From positions 1 to 18,854 of the forward strand of contig JAYZBD010000101.1 in assembly GCA_036339395.1 (NCBI GenBank): 18,854 nucleotides of DNA, written 5' to 3'. This document shows, in pieces, positions 1 to 6,775 of this stretch. This stretch comes from SP202 sp036339395 (GTDB lineage Bacteria > Planctomycetota > Phycisphaerae > Phycisphaerales > SM1A02). Positions within the stretch are counted from its first letter, which is position 1, and the number at the start of each line of letters is the position of its first letter. The notes beneath the pieces are model-generated. The model saw only the letters and a list, made by a program, of their open reading frames with translations. It was not told the DNA's origin and did no database searches. Both the position numbers and the translations under genes were made by a program.

Positions 1-336
1 TCGTTCAGTGGCAGCCTGCCAGGTCGCCGTACGATCGTTCTTTCAAGGAACGATGATCTTCTGCTCGAGGGTGCGGAGGTCGCCACCTCACTGAACTCGG
101 CGCTGGCGATGGCGGGAGAAGGCGATGTCTTCATCGCCGGAGGTGGTGAAATCTACTCCATGGCACTGCCCCTTGCGGATCGCATTCTCATGACACGTGT
201 TCATGTCGAAGTCGAGGGGGACGCCAGTTTCCCCGAGATCGATGCAGACGACTGGACCATGACCGAATCCAGACGGCATGAGTCGGATGCCAAGAACTGC
301 CACGCCTGCACTTTCGAGACATGGATACGGCGCTGA
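1..336 (+). CDS. folA: Dihydrofolate reductase, C-terminal part (5' end outside window)
   Basis: This is the last 111 codons of a dihydrofolate reductase, which reduces dihydrofolate to tetrahydrofolate with NADPH in the cytoplasm. The frame is open from base 1. It begins in the middle of the fold, with the LPGRRTIVLSR segment typical of the strand that holds the NADPH phosphate. The hallmark VFIAGGGEIY nucleotide-binding loop follows at bases 127-156. The ending, with FPEID, then DDW, then FETW, matches the usual C-terminal strands. The stop is TGA at 334-336. The N-terminal half with the catalytic acidic residue lies outside the window. No thymidylate synthase is visible here; it may lie upstream. 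The family call is firm. The symbol assumes the ordinary chromosomal enzyme. Confidence 0.93.
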   Translation, partial: SFSGSLPGRRTIVLSRNDDLLLEGAEVATSLNSALAMAGEGDVFIAGGGEIYSMALPLADRILMTRVHVEVEGDASFPEIDADDWTMTESRRHESDAKNCHACTFETWIRR

Positions 337-434
337 GGCAACCTGAAGAATTCCAGCAGTTGTTGGCGGCTTGATGCCCCGGTGACGGGATGCTTTGTCC
401 TGCTGCCTGGTACGTGCACTGAAAGGAGATCGTG
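337..434. other. Short intergenic gap after folA
   Basis: This gap of about 100 nt separates the dihydrofolate reductase stop from the next gene. It holds a weak hairpin (CCCG, GTGA loop, CGGG, around 377-389) without a clean T tract, so I do not call a terminator. The ribosome binding site of the next gene, AAGGAG, is at 423-428. Confidence 0.4.
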
Positions 435-1019
435 ATGGCGATGAATACCGTGCTGATCCTGGCCATGGTCGGATGTTCGGCCCTGATTCCCGGTCGATGC
501 GAAGCGGAGGATGTCCACGGAAGCGGGTTTGGACTCGGCGGAAGCGCGAGAAGGGTTGCCGTGCTGCAACCCCTGTATGACTACGACTGCGTCGACAGCG
601 TCGTATGTGGATTCAAACTTGATGGCCACCTGTACCAGGTCATCGATCTGCAATGTGACAGGAGAATCGACTACGTACTGCGAGATGACGGGCTCGTCAT
701 CATGGTTCTGCCCCCCATTGAACATGAACGGCCTTCAAGTCGATCCAGGCCCGGTGAAGAAGAATGGCTTGAGTTCAATCCCGAGACTGACATTCTCTGG
801 AATGCCATCATTGATGATGGAAGGCCTTCTCCGTTTCAATGGATCGATCCCCATCGATGGCTCCATGAACAGGGACTGCTTGAACTCCATGAGGGGGACC
901 TGTTGGAGCAGGTCATTCACATCGATGAATACTCGATCGATGCATGGACAGCTGATGTCACTGTCATGAGTTCATCAAGGTTGAAACTCCCCGAGATCAA
1001 GCCGTTGGAAATGAGTTAA
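435..1019 (+). CDS. Putative exported protein of unknown function
   Basis: A protein of 194 residues that I do not recognise. The ATG at 435 is chosen because AAGGAG at 423-428 lies 6 nt upstream. A GTG at 432 and an ATG at 441 are in frame, but their spacing fits less well. The first 20 or so residues form a hydrophobic stretch (MAMNTVLILAMVGCSALIP) followed by GRCEAED, so export is likely. A cysteine after MVG could serve as a lipidation site, but the position normally held by Leu is Met, so a plain signal peptidase I site near CEA is equally possible. The mature part is acidic, with several Asp/Glu/His/Trp-rich stretches (WIDPHRWLHEQG) and no repeats. It lies 98 nt after folA on the same strand and may share its transcript. 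Confidence 0.68.
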   Translation: MAMNTVLILAMVGCSALIPGRCEAEDVHGSGFGLGGSARRVAVLQPLYDYDCVDSVVCGFKLDGHLYQVIDLQCDRRIDYVLRDDGLVIMVLPPIEHERPSSRSRPGEEEWLEFNPETDILWNAIIDDGRPSPFQWIDPHRWLHEQGLLELHEGDLLEQVIHIDEYSIDAWTADVTVMSSSRLKLPEIKPLEMS

Positions 1020-1040
1020 CAGTGGTACTCAAGGAAGGAT

Positions 1041-1241
1041 GTGGAAACAGGGATCGAATGCTGGAGCGTCCGCATTCGCGGAGATCTCACGTCGGTCAGT
1101 CGATGGCTTGCAGAGGCTGGATTCTTCGAACTTCACCTGGCCCTGGGCGGAATCGACTGCATGTGCAGGCTTGTTCCAGGCAGGAACAGTGTCGAGATCT
1201 ACATGGGATCGAATCTCATGGCAACGGTGTCCCTCGATTGA
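1041..1241 (+). CDS. Small hypothetical protein (66 aa)
   Basis: A candidate small protein starting at GTG 1041, with AAGGA at 1031-1035 placed 5 nt upstream. It begins 21 nt after the preceding exported protein ends, so the two could be co-transcribed. The sequence alternates hydrophobic and polar residues (SRWLAEAGFFELHLALGG, then CRLVPGRNSVEIYM) as a small alpha/beta fold would, and contains two Cys close together (DCMC). It ends 4 nt before the stop of the minus-strand lipoprotein, which fits the tight convergent packing seen elsewhere in the window. I know no family for it. An ATG two bases earlier opens a longer frame, but that one runs entirely antisense through the lipoprotein and reads less like protein. 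Confidence 0.45.
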   Translation: METGIECWSVRIRGDLTSVSRWLAEAGFFELHLALGGIDCMCRLVPGRNSVEIYMGSNLMATVSLD

Positions 1242-1245
1242 CCGC

Positions 1246-1677
1246 CTACTCGCGGACCCTGCCGCCGATGGCAATGAAGCCGACAAGAGGTTGCCCCTCT
1301 CCGTTCTGGATCTCGACAAGAGCCACCTCGGTCGGTTGCCGGAGGCGGAAGAAGCCGCCAGCGTTGAACTCCTGTCCAATGTCATCGCGAAAGCTCTTCA
1401 AATCGAGGATGGCGCGGTCCCCTGCCTTGAGAACAGGCAACGGATGACTGAACTGCTGGTTCAACCAGACCGTGGCGCCTTCCCAGTGCTGGTCGGTCGA
1501 GTTGACGATCTCAATGGAAGTTCCGTCCCGGAATACCTGGACTGGAAACGTATTGGTCGTGTGCAACTCGAATGGATAGGGTTTATTCGCCTTCGCTGGA
1601 TCAAAGTTCTGGTGATTGCATCCCCCCAGGAGAAGGGCAAGGAGCAGGCATGGGGCATGGATCGGTGGAAATGACAT
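1246..1677 (-). CDS. Putative small lipoprotein, unknown function
   Basis: A protein of 143 residues with a clear lipoprotein signal. After MSFPPIHAPC comes the hydrophobic run LLLALLL, then the lipobox LGGC with the lipidated Cys at residue 20. The mature protein would be anchored in a membrane facing the periplasm. The rest is a single beta-rich domain without Cys, with phrases such as NSTDQHWEGATVWLNQQF and FNAGGFFRL. The pattern of VWLNQQ, an L-K-A-G-D turn and F-R-D-x-x-G resembles small lipoproteins I associate with planctomycetes, but I cannot name a family. The ATG at 1677 gives the best signal peptide; in-frame ATGs at 1686 and 1713 would add residues in front. No Shine-Dalgarno is seen, but a TACAAT hexamer lies just upstream. 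Confidence 0.72.
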   Translation of the reverse strand: MSFPPIHAPCLLLALLLGGCNHQNFDPAKANKPYPFELHTTNTFPVQVFRDGTSIEIVNSTDQHWEGATVWLNQQFSHPLPVLKAGDRAILDLKSFRDDIGQEFNAGGFFRLRQPTEVALVEIQNGEGQPLVGFIAIGGRVRE

Positions 1678-1684
1678 TGCGGGC

Positions 1685-1690
1685 ATTGTA
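1685..1690 (-). promoter_or_regulatory. Possible -10 element for the lipoprotein gene
   Basis: The minus strand reads TACAAT here, a good match to TATAAT. The corresponding -35 position (1708-1713, GTGTCC) is a poor match to TTGACA. If used, transcription would begin at about 1678, essentially at the ATG at 1677, giving a leaderless mRNA. The hexamer could be chance. Confidence 0.25.
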
Positions 1691-1723
1691 CGAGTTGATC
1701 CATCGTGGGACACTGAACCCCTG

Positions 1724-2869
1724 ATGTCTGTTGAAATGGAATCATCTGTCCTTCCAGAAAGAACCGCTGAGAGGACAACAGCGGAGATCGCTCGTACGAC
1801 GCGTGTCGATCCAAGGCTCCCGGAGGCGGTGCCGGGCTTTGATGCGCCCTTCTTCCAAGCCGGGCTGGCTGGCTATTCGGATGGGGCCATGCGGCTCATG
1901 GCTCGCCGCCACGGGTGTCCCTACTGCATCACCGAAGCACTGCTTGACCAGACCCTCATCAATGGTGGCAAGGGCCGTGTCCGGGAGGATCCCGATCTCC
2001 TGGCATCCGAGTGTGGCCTTGGGGATCCAGGAGCCAATCGTCTCGCCGGCCTCGATGACCACCCCATTGCCGGACAGGTGATGGGAACCGACCCGGAGGA
2101 GATGGCGATTGCATCCTCGATGCTTGCAGACATGAACTACGACGTCATTGACATCAACCTCGCCTGTCCCGTAAAGAAGATTCGGCGCCGAAAGCGTGGC
2201 GGTCACCTGCTCGTGAATCCGCAAGAGGCACTGGCCGTCGTATCAGCCGTTCGGGATGCCGTACCAAGTTCGATTCCCGTCACCGTCAAGATGCGTCGGA
2301 GTTTCGATGATTCAAAGGAAATGACCTCCAGCTTTGATCGCATCTTCGATGGGATCTATGAACTGGGGTGTTCCTGGGCGACGGTACATTGCCGGACGGT
2401 CCAGCAGAAATACAAGGGGCCTGGGCGGTGGTCCTTTCTCAAGGAACTCATGCAGCGATACCCCGATCGACCCGTCCTGGGGAGCGGGGATGTGTGGACG
2501 GTCGAGGACATATTTCTCATGTTGGAAATCACGGGCGTGCATGGGGTTTCAGTGGCGAGGGGATGCATCGGCAATCCCTGGATATTCAGGCAGGCACGAG
2601 AGTTGATGGAAGGGAAGGAGCCCACTGCACCGACACTGCTCGAGCAACGAAACGCCCTGCTCGAGCATTACACCCTGTCGGTTGCATTGCATGGAGAACT
2701 ACCGGCCTCGAGGATGATGCGGAAATTCGGGATCAAGTTTTCAACACATCACCCTGCGCCCGAGGAAGTGAAGAGCAGGTTCATACGAGCGTCGACCATC
2801 GTGGAATGGCATGGAGTACTCGATGAGTACTACCCCACTCATGAGGAATCACGGATCAGCGTTCCCTGA
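1724..2869 (+). CDS. dus: tRNA-dihydrouridine synthase (Dus family)
   Basis: An FMN enzyme of 381 residues that reduces uridine to dihydrouridine in tRNA D-loops using NADPH. The barrel begins at about residue 40 (FFQAGLAGYSDGAMRLM, the family's PMAGVTD-like opening). DINLACPVKK carries the catalytic Cys at residue 148. VTVKMR supplies the conserved Lys on the flavin side, and the VHCRT-QQKYKG segment supplies the conserved His/Arg. GSGDVW and GVSVARGCIGNPWIF form the phosphate-binding end. The C-terminal helical domain follows. DusB-like proteins are usually 320-350 residues, so this one has a somewhat long N-terminus. The start is uncertain: ATG 1724 or ATG 1736, neither with a clear ribosome binding site. 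Which Dus subfamily and which tRNA position it modifies cannot be told from this sequence alone. Its last 14 nt overlap the end of the convergent gene. Confidence 0.93.
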   Translation: MSVEMESSVLPERTAERTTAEIARTTRVDPRLPEAVPGFDAPFFQAGLAGYSDGAMRLMARRHGCPYCITEALLDQTLINGGKGRVREDPDLLASECGLGDPGANRLAGLDDHPIAGQVMGTDPEEMAIASSMLADMNYDVIDINLACPVKKIRRRKRGGHLLVNPQEALAVVSAVRDAVPSSIPVTVKMRRSFDDSKEMTSSFDRIFDGIYELGCSWATVHCRTVQQKYKGPGRWSFLKELMQRYPDRPVLGSGDVWTVEDIFLMLEITGVHGVSVARGCIGNPWIFRQARELMEGKEPTAPTLLEQRNALLEHYTLSVALHGELPASRMMRKFGIKFSTHHPAPEEVKSRFIRASTIVEWHGVLDEYYPTHEESRISVP

Positions 2870-4049
2870 TTGATCGCCAGGCGGCCGCACGCTGGCCGGG
2901 CGTCAGGAGCGCCTCGATCCTGCCACCAGTTCGTTCCTTGAGCGATTCAAGCTCACCCGACAACTGGAGCCACTTTCGCCGGGACTCTGCTGCCGCTGGA
3001 TCCTGCTCGGCCAATCTCGAGCCAAGCACGATGCCTTCATCCAATCTCGTCGTGATAAGCAGCTCCTCCGCCCGACGACGAACTTCATCTCGTTCTTCAA
3101 GGTAGGTATCGAGGATGTCGGCAACCTTGGCCTGCTGTTCAGCCTGGCCGTTCTTCGAAGCCCAGAGGGCGACCAACTCGGCGGAATCCTGTTCATGAAG
3201 CCATGGAAAGACAGAAGCGCGAATCCTGTTCTTCCATGCAAGCTCGGCTGCTGAATCACCCTCTGGCCCTGAAAATAACGATGCAATCGATTCTGCAGCC
3301 CACTGGTTGAGTTCGTGCAGTGCTCTCCACCGTGCAACCTGTTCCTGCATCAGGCGTCCGGCATCCTCGCCACTGCCGGCAATCGATGCTGCCCTGCGTT
3401 CCAGGGATGCCTTTCGTGAACCTGCACCATGCAGGGCGACGATCCCGGCCGCTCGTTCCCGCCAGGTCTGGATGGTCGATTCGAGCATCCTGGCCCTGGT
3501 TCCGGCCAGCAATGAATCCTTCTCGCCCTCGACAAGGAAGGCCATGTCGACGCCCTCACCCGCATAGCTTGGGTCGGAAGATCGGTGGCGAGCATGTTCA
3601 AGGAATACTCTCCGGCGAAAATCATCAGCGGGGCTTGGGCTGGACTCGCTTGCAGCATCGCTGGAAAGTGACTCCGTGCCGTCTATGAGGCTTTTCAGCT
3701 GTCGATCAGCTGCGTGTCCATTCGCTTCCCGTGTTCGCAGTACTGCGAGCCGAAGTTCTGAAAGTTGCACTGGAGACATCGAGCTCCGCCCCTGGAGCAC
3801 GGCTTCAAGTTGTTCCAGGCCAGCCGCCGAGGCCCGCTCGGTGGAGTTCGCCTGGATCTGGATGAGGCCGTCGATGTAATCCTCGTAGAGGAACTCGGCA
3901 ATCTGGATCTGTTCGGACTGGACTCCAATGCTTCGGCAGAAGTCCATGTAGGCGTCCCTGGTTGCAACAGGCTCGATCCGATGCGACGGGTCGAGGGGCA
4001 ACTGCATTGCCGTGACCATGAGCAGGATTGCTGAATTCAATGCGAACAT
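2856..4049 (-). CDS. Putative exported helical protein, unknown function
   Basis: A protein of 397 residues with no family I recognise. It opens with MFALNSAILLMVTAMQLP, a short hydrophobic stretch that could be a weak signal peptide. The rest is almost all helical, rich in Ala, Glu, Arg, Leu and Ser, with long charged runs that suggest coiled coil or stacked helices (for example around EERDEVRRRAEELL and SRRKWLQLSGELESL). A Ser/Ala/Asp-rich linker sits near residues 125-140. There are no Cys pairs and no catalytic-looking motif. The final phrase, LLTPGQRAAAWRSI, resembles the end of Spy/CpxP-like periplasmic proteins, which is only a hint. It lies 56 nt downstream of the recombinase gene on the same strand and may be co-transcribed with it. 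Its stop overlaps the end of dus. Confidence 0.7.
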   Translation of the reverse strand: MFALNSAILLMVTAMQLPLDPSHRIEPVATRDAYMDFCRSIGVQSEQIQIAEFLYEDYIDGLIQIQANSTERASAAGLEQLEAVLQGRSSMSPVQLSELRLAVLRTREANGHAADRQLKSLIDGTESLSSDAASESSPSPADDFRRRVFLEHARHRSSDPSYAGEGVDMAFLVEGEKDSLLAGTRARMLESTIQTWRERAAGIVALHGAGSRKASLERRAASIAGSGEDAGRLMQEQVARWRALHELNQWAAESIASLFSGPEGDSAAELAWKNRIRASVFPWLHEQDSAELVALWASKNGQAEQQAKVADILDTYLEERDEVRRRAEELLITTRLDEGIVLGSRLAEQDPAAAESRRKWLQLSGELESLKERTGGRIEALLTPGQRAAAWRSIRER

Positions 4050-4105
4050 GAAGCCTCAGCCTACCAAGGAGGAGGTCGGCGTGTTCAGGCAACTGCACAT
4101 TCTCT

Positions 4106-5014
4106 TCAGGCGCGGGGGTGATGGGTCATGACCACGTCCCGGAGCCGCGCCTGGTCGACGTGGGTATAGATCTGGGTCGTTCCGATATCCGCATGGCCAA
4201 GAAGTTCCTGGACGACACGCAGGTCTGCGCCGCCGGTAAGCATGTGCGTGGCAAAACTGTGCCGAAGCATGTGCGGGTGCACATCGGGCATGCCGGCGCG
4301 GTCGGCCAGTCGACGCACGATCTGCCAGACCGCTACTCGTTCAAGAGGACGTCCCGTATTGGAGAGGAGAATCCTCCCCGCATCACGAGCATCATCGAAC
4401 CTGGACAGGGTTGGTCGCAGTTCCTCGAGATAGACTCGAACTGCTCGTTGCGCCGGTTCCCCGACAGGGACCAGTCGCTCCCGTTCGCCCTTGCCAAGCA
4501 CTCGGAGAATACCGATTCGTTCGTCATATCCGGCGAGCAGAAGGCCGGCGACCTCCGACGCGCGAAGCCCTGCTGCATACATGAGTTCGAGCAGCGCTCG
4601 ATCACGTTGCCAGAGCCGACCGGAGGTCGGGTCGGCAGCTTCCATGAGCTTCTTCATCTGGTTGGGCGAGAGCACGCCGGGCAACCTGCGCCATCGTGTA
4701 GGAGTAATCAACGGTGTCGTTGGATTCGTGCCAATACTGCCAGAGGCTTCCAGGAAGCGGAAGAACATGCGCATCGTTGAAAGATGCCGGGCGATCGAAC
4801 TTGGCTGAAGCCCCTTTACCCTGTGGAGTTGCTGCACGTGCTCTGCAAGCAGGCGTGCATCGACCTTCACAGGATCCTTCACTCCCTGCTGCTGGAGGAA
4901 CGCCACCATGGTCCGCAGGTCCGACTCGTAGGCGGACAGCGTCGCAGATGACAGTCCTGCTTCAACACGCAGGTAGGCAAGAAACTCACGAACAGGCTGG
5001 TCGTAGTTCTTCAT
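4106..5014 (-). CDS. xerD: Tyrosine recombinase XerC/XerD
   Basis: A site-specific recombinase of 302 residues, the usual XerC/XerD length, that resolves chromosome dimers at dif together with a partner Xer protein and FtsK. The N-terminal SAM-like DNA-binding domain spans about residues 5-90 (VREFLAYLRVEAGLSSATLSAY). The catalytic domain has the full active-site set: R151 in GLRASEV, K175 in LGKGERERLVP, H248 and R251 in HMLRHSFATHML, H274 in LLGHADIGTTQ, and the nucleophile Y283 in QIYTHV. XerD is the closer fit by feel, but XerC cannot be excluded without comparison. The ATG at 5014 is chosen for length; an in-frame ATG at 5095 would add 27 unlikely residues. There is no Shine-Dalgarno. 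The start lies inside the end of the preceding gene, so translation is probably coupled. No integrase neighbours or att repeats are seen, so this looks like a housekeeping copy. Confidence 0.93.
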   Translation of the reverse strand: MKNYDQPVREFLAYLRVEAGLSSATLSAYESDLRTMVAFLQQQGVKDPVKVDARLLAEHVQQLHRVKGLQPSSIARHLSTMRMFFRFLEASGSIGTNPTTPLITPTRWRRLPGVLSPNQMKKLMEAADPTSGRLWQRDRALLELMYAAGLRASEVAGLLLAGYDERIGILRVLGKGERERLVPVGEPAQRAVRVYLEELRPTLSRFDDARDAGRILLSNTGRPLERVAVWQIVRRLADRAGMPDVHPHMLRHSFATHMLTGGADLRVVQELLGHADIGTTQIYTHVDQARLRDVVMTHHPRA

Positions 5015-5270
5015 GCATGTGGGACCGACGGAGAGTAATGACGATGAACGATCCGGCGGACTCAACCTTCTCCCCTTCACTGGACAACCGGGCATGGAGG
5101 GGACACGACCCGTACTTCCCGAAGCAGGTATCCATCATCCGGCCGAGTTGGCCGATCGTGAACGCGTCCCGGCAGCAGATGAGATTCCTGTCAACGAAGG
5201 GGCATGCCCCGGGTTCGGTGGAAACCGCTGGGTAAGTTGATCGAGTACCTGACCGGGAATTTCGAACCAT
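4986..5270 (-). CDS. Small four-cysteine protein upstream of xerD
   Basis: A protein of 94 residues, easily missed because longer frames overlap it. The ATG at 5270 has GGAGGA at 5278-5283 on the minus strand, with 7 nt spacing. The core reads CPFVDRNLICC, then FTIGQLGRMMDTCFGKYGSCP, so cysteines fall as C-x9-C-x15-C-x6-C-P, with one extra Cys next to the second. I recall similar CPF/CPY...CFG...CP segments in planctomycete and other environmental genomes as a short conserved domain without assigned function. The spacing could bind a metal or an iron-sulfur cluster, but that is inference. Third codon positions are distinctly G/C-rich in this frame (about 78% against 54-56% at the other positions, counted over 5044-5232). 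The final 29 nt overlap the start of xerD, suggesting translational coupling. Confidence 0.62.
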   Translation of the reverse strand: MVRNSRSGTRSTYPAVSTEPGACPFVDRNLICCRDAFTIGQLGRMMDTCFGKYGSCPLHARLSSEGEKVESAGSFIVITLRRSHMHEELRPACS

Positions 5271-5283
5271 CCTTGGTTCCTCC

Positions 5284-5471
5284 ATGCCAATCCTTGCATT
5301 CGATATCGGAATTCTCGATCGTTTGGAGCCATATTCGCCCATCCATGGGCCGGAATGATCCGTAAATCCTGCGCCAGAAGGCGGCATCATGCCAAAATCG
5401 GCTTCTGCAGTGGCCCGAGAGCATGGCACGCGGGTTGCACCATTCAGCGGGTGCTTCAAGGAGGCTCAAGC
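5284..5471. other. Divergent intergenic region
   Basis: About 190 nt between the divergent starts of the four-cysteine protein (minus) and the small basic protein (plus). Promoters for both should lie here. I see no convincing -35/-10 pair, no strong inverted repeat and no further gene. AAGGAGG at 5458-5464 is the ribosome binding site for the plus-strand gene. Confidence 0.4.
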
Positions 5472-5636
5472 GTGTTCAAGAGGAACCGTGAACTTCAAAC
5501 ACGAACCGCCGAGGCTCGACCAAGCCAGGTGAAGAGTGTCGGGACGGAACTGGGAGAGGCCATTCTCCGCCAGGCAAGAATCGCAGCTGCACTCCACCTT
5601 GCCTTGTCCGCCAGGAGAACTCAGCGGAAGGATTGA
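5472..5636 (+). CDS. Small basic hypothetical protein (54 aa)
   Basis: A candidate gene starting at GTG 5472 with the near-perfect ribosome binding site AAGGAGG at 5458-5464, 7 nt upstream. The product is strongly basic at its start (FKRNRELQTRTAEARPSQ), followed by a likely amphipathic helix (TELGEAILRQARIAAALHLA) and a basic end (ARRTQRKD). There is no Cys, no signal peptide and no family I know. It could be a small nucleic-acid-binding or membrane-surface protein, but nothing in the sequence proves this. It ends 15 nt before the stop of the convergent trpS. The excellent ribosome binding site is the main argument; the third-position G/C content (about 59%) is only moderate. Confidence 0.45.
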   Translation: MFKRNRELQTRTAEARPSQVKSVGTELGEAILRQARIAAALHLALSARRTQRKD

Positions 5637-5651
5637 ATCTGCTTCCGTGAA

Positions 5652-6740
5652 TCAGGGTCCCTGCAGGGAGATTGTTCGATTGAAGAACTTGAGGCAGGCT
5701 GCCTCCTTGGCAAGAGCAAGGGTTTCCTCCGCGATGGTGTTTGCCTGCCCTGTTCCCTCCCGGAGGATGTCGATGACATCATCGTCGGATGAGAACTGTT
5801 CACGTCGTTCCTGCATCGGCCCGAGGAGTTGGTTGATCGCATCCGAAACAGCGACCTTCACCTCGCCATCTCCGATGTTCGCACCCTGTGCATATCGATC
5901 ACGAAAATCCGCGACAAGGTCCTCGTCGTCGATGAAGGTCTCGACGTACTGGAAGAGGGGGTTCTTCTCTGGATCAATCTCACCCGGCTCGTCGGGCTGC
6001 CTGCTGTCATGGCCGGTGTAGATGCGGCCGATCTTCTTCTTGACCTGCTTGGCCGTGTCACGGATGTAGATGGCGTTGCCCAGTGACTTGCTCATCTTCT
6101 GCGCCCCATCGATACCGACGAGGCGACCAACTCGCCCGACATCAGCATGCGGAATTGGGAACACGCCTCCGAGGGATTCGTGTTCCTCGTCCGCAGCCTT
6201 GTCGGGAACTCCGCAGTACATCTTGTTGAAACGCCTCGCCACTTCGCGTGTCAGTTCGATGTGGGGAACCTGGTCCTCTCCTACAGGAACGGCGTGAGCA
6301 CGAAATGCCAGGATGTCGGCAGTCTGCCCGACCGTGTACAGGGGGAATCCGAATGAATGGTTGTCCTCCATCCCCTTGACCTTCAACTCATCCTTCAAGG
6401 TCGGGTTGCGCATGACCCGGTTGTATGGCAGGAGCATTGAAAAGAGGTACGTCAATTCCGCTATTGCGGGAACCTCCGTCTGGAGGAGGATCGAGCACTT
6501 CGAGGGTTCGATTCCCATTGCAAGCGCATCACGAACGCACTCGATGCAATCGGTTCGTATCTCCCCCGGCTCATCAGCCCGGGATGTAAAAGCGTGCATG
6601 TTCGCGATCAGGAAGTAGCAGTCGTGCGTATCCTGCATCTCGACCCGGCGCTTGACTGAACCTACCCAGTGTCCCAGGTGGAGATTCCCCGTCGGCGTGT
6701 CCCCCGTCAGTACTCGCATTCGATCCGTCGACGTCGTCAT
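5652..6740 (-). CDS. trpS: Tryptophanyl-tRNA synthetase
   Basis: A class I aminoacyl-tRNA synthetase of 362 residues that charges tRNA-Trp. The HIGH-type motif is TGNLHLGH at residues 17-24, and the second ATP-binding loop is KMSKS at 215-219 (in GAQKMSKSLGN). Between them lie the Trp pocket and dimer regions, including ANMHAFT, NPTLKDE, and VGQTADIL followed by VGEDQVPHIELTRE. Length is normal (about 330-360). ATG 6740 is used; the ATG at 6719 would leave only about ten residues before the HIGH motif. No Shine-Dalgarno is obvious. The frame stays open far upstream, but that part is antisense to the upstream protease gene's reading and is not protein-like. It lies 35 nt downstream of the CPBP protease gene, so the two probably share a transcript. 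Confidence 0.96.
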   Translation of the reverse strand: MTTSTDRMRVLTGDTPTGNLHLGHWVGSVKRRVEMQDTHDCYFLIANMHAFTSRADEPGEIRTDCIECVRDALAMGIEPSKCSILLQTEVPAIAELTYLFSMLLPYNRVMRNPTLKDELKVKGMEDNHSFGFPLYTVGQTADILAFRAHAVPVGEDQVPHIELTREVARRFNKMYCGVPDKAADEEHESLGGVFPIPHADVGRVGRLVGIDGAQKMSKSLGNAIYIRDTAKQVKKKIGRIYTGHDSRQPDEPGEIDPEKNPLFQYVETFIDDEDLVADFRDRYAQGANIGDGEVKVAVSDAINQLLGPMQERREQFSSDDDVIDILREGTGQANTIAEETLALAKEAACLKFFNRTISLQGP

Positions 6741-6775
6741 GCGTGGCAGTGTAGCGGGGCTGGGGGCCTGCCTTG

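Noticed and set aside
1039..1674. Long plus-strand frame starting at ATG 1039
   Set aside because: It runs antisense through the whole lipoprotein gene, whose signal peptide and lipobox are clear, and its product has no coherent fold-like pattern.
4118..4780. Plus-strand frame of 220 codons opposite xerD
   Set aside because: Antisense shadow; xerD has all its catalytic residues on the minus strand.
5038..5235. Plus-strand frame of 65 codons with GGAG upstream and G/C-rich third positions
   Set aside because: Its third codon positions coincide with those of the minus-strand four-cysteine frame, which has the better ribosome binding site and a recognisable cysteine pattern. The bias is inherited from that gene.
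4106..5270. A possible integron or mobile island around the tyrosine recombinase
   Set aside because: There is no attC-like repeat array, no cassette-like genes, no tRNA and no direct repeats nearby. The protein is of XerC/XerD length and its neighbours look chromosomal.
5640..5675. CCCTGCAGGG palindrome near the end of trpS as a terminator
   Set aside because: It lies inside the trpS coding end, lacks a loop large enough for a hairpin, and has no T tract following on either strand.
6504..6516. A perfect tRNA T-arm look-alike, GGGTTCGATTCCC
   Set aside because: It lies within the trpS coding sequence (opposite strand, residues around MGIEPS), and no acceptor, D or anticodon stems can be drawn around it.
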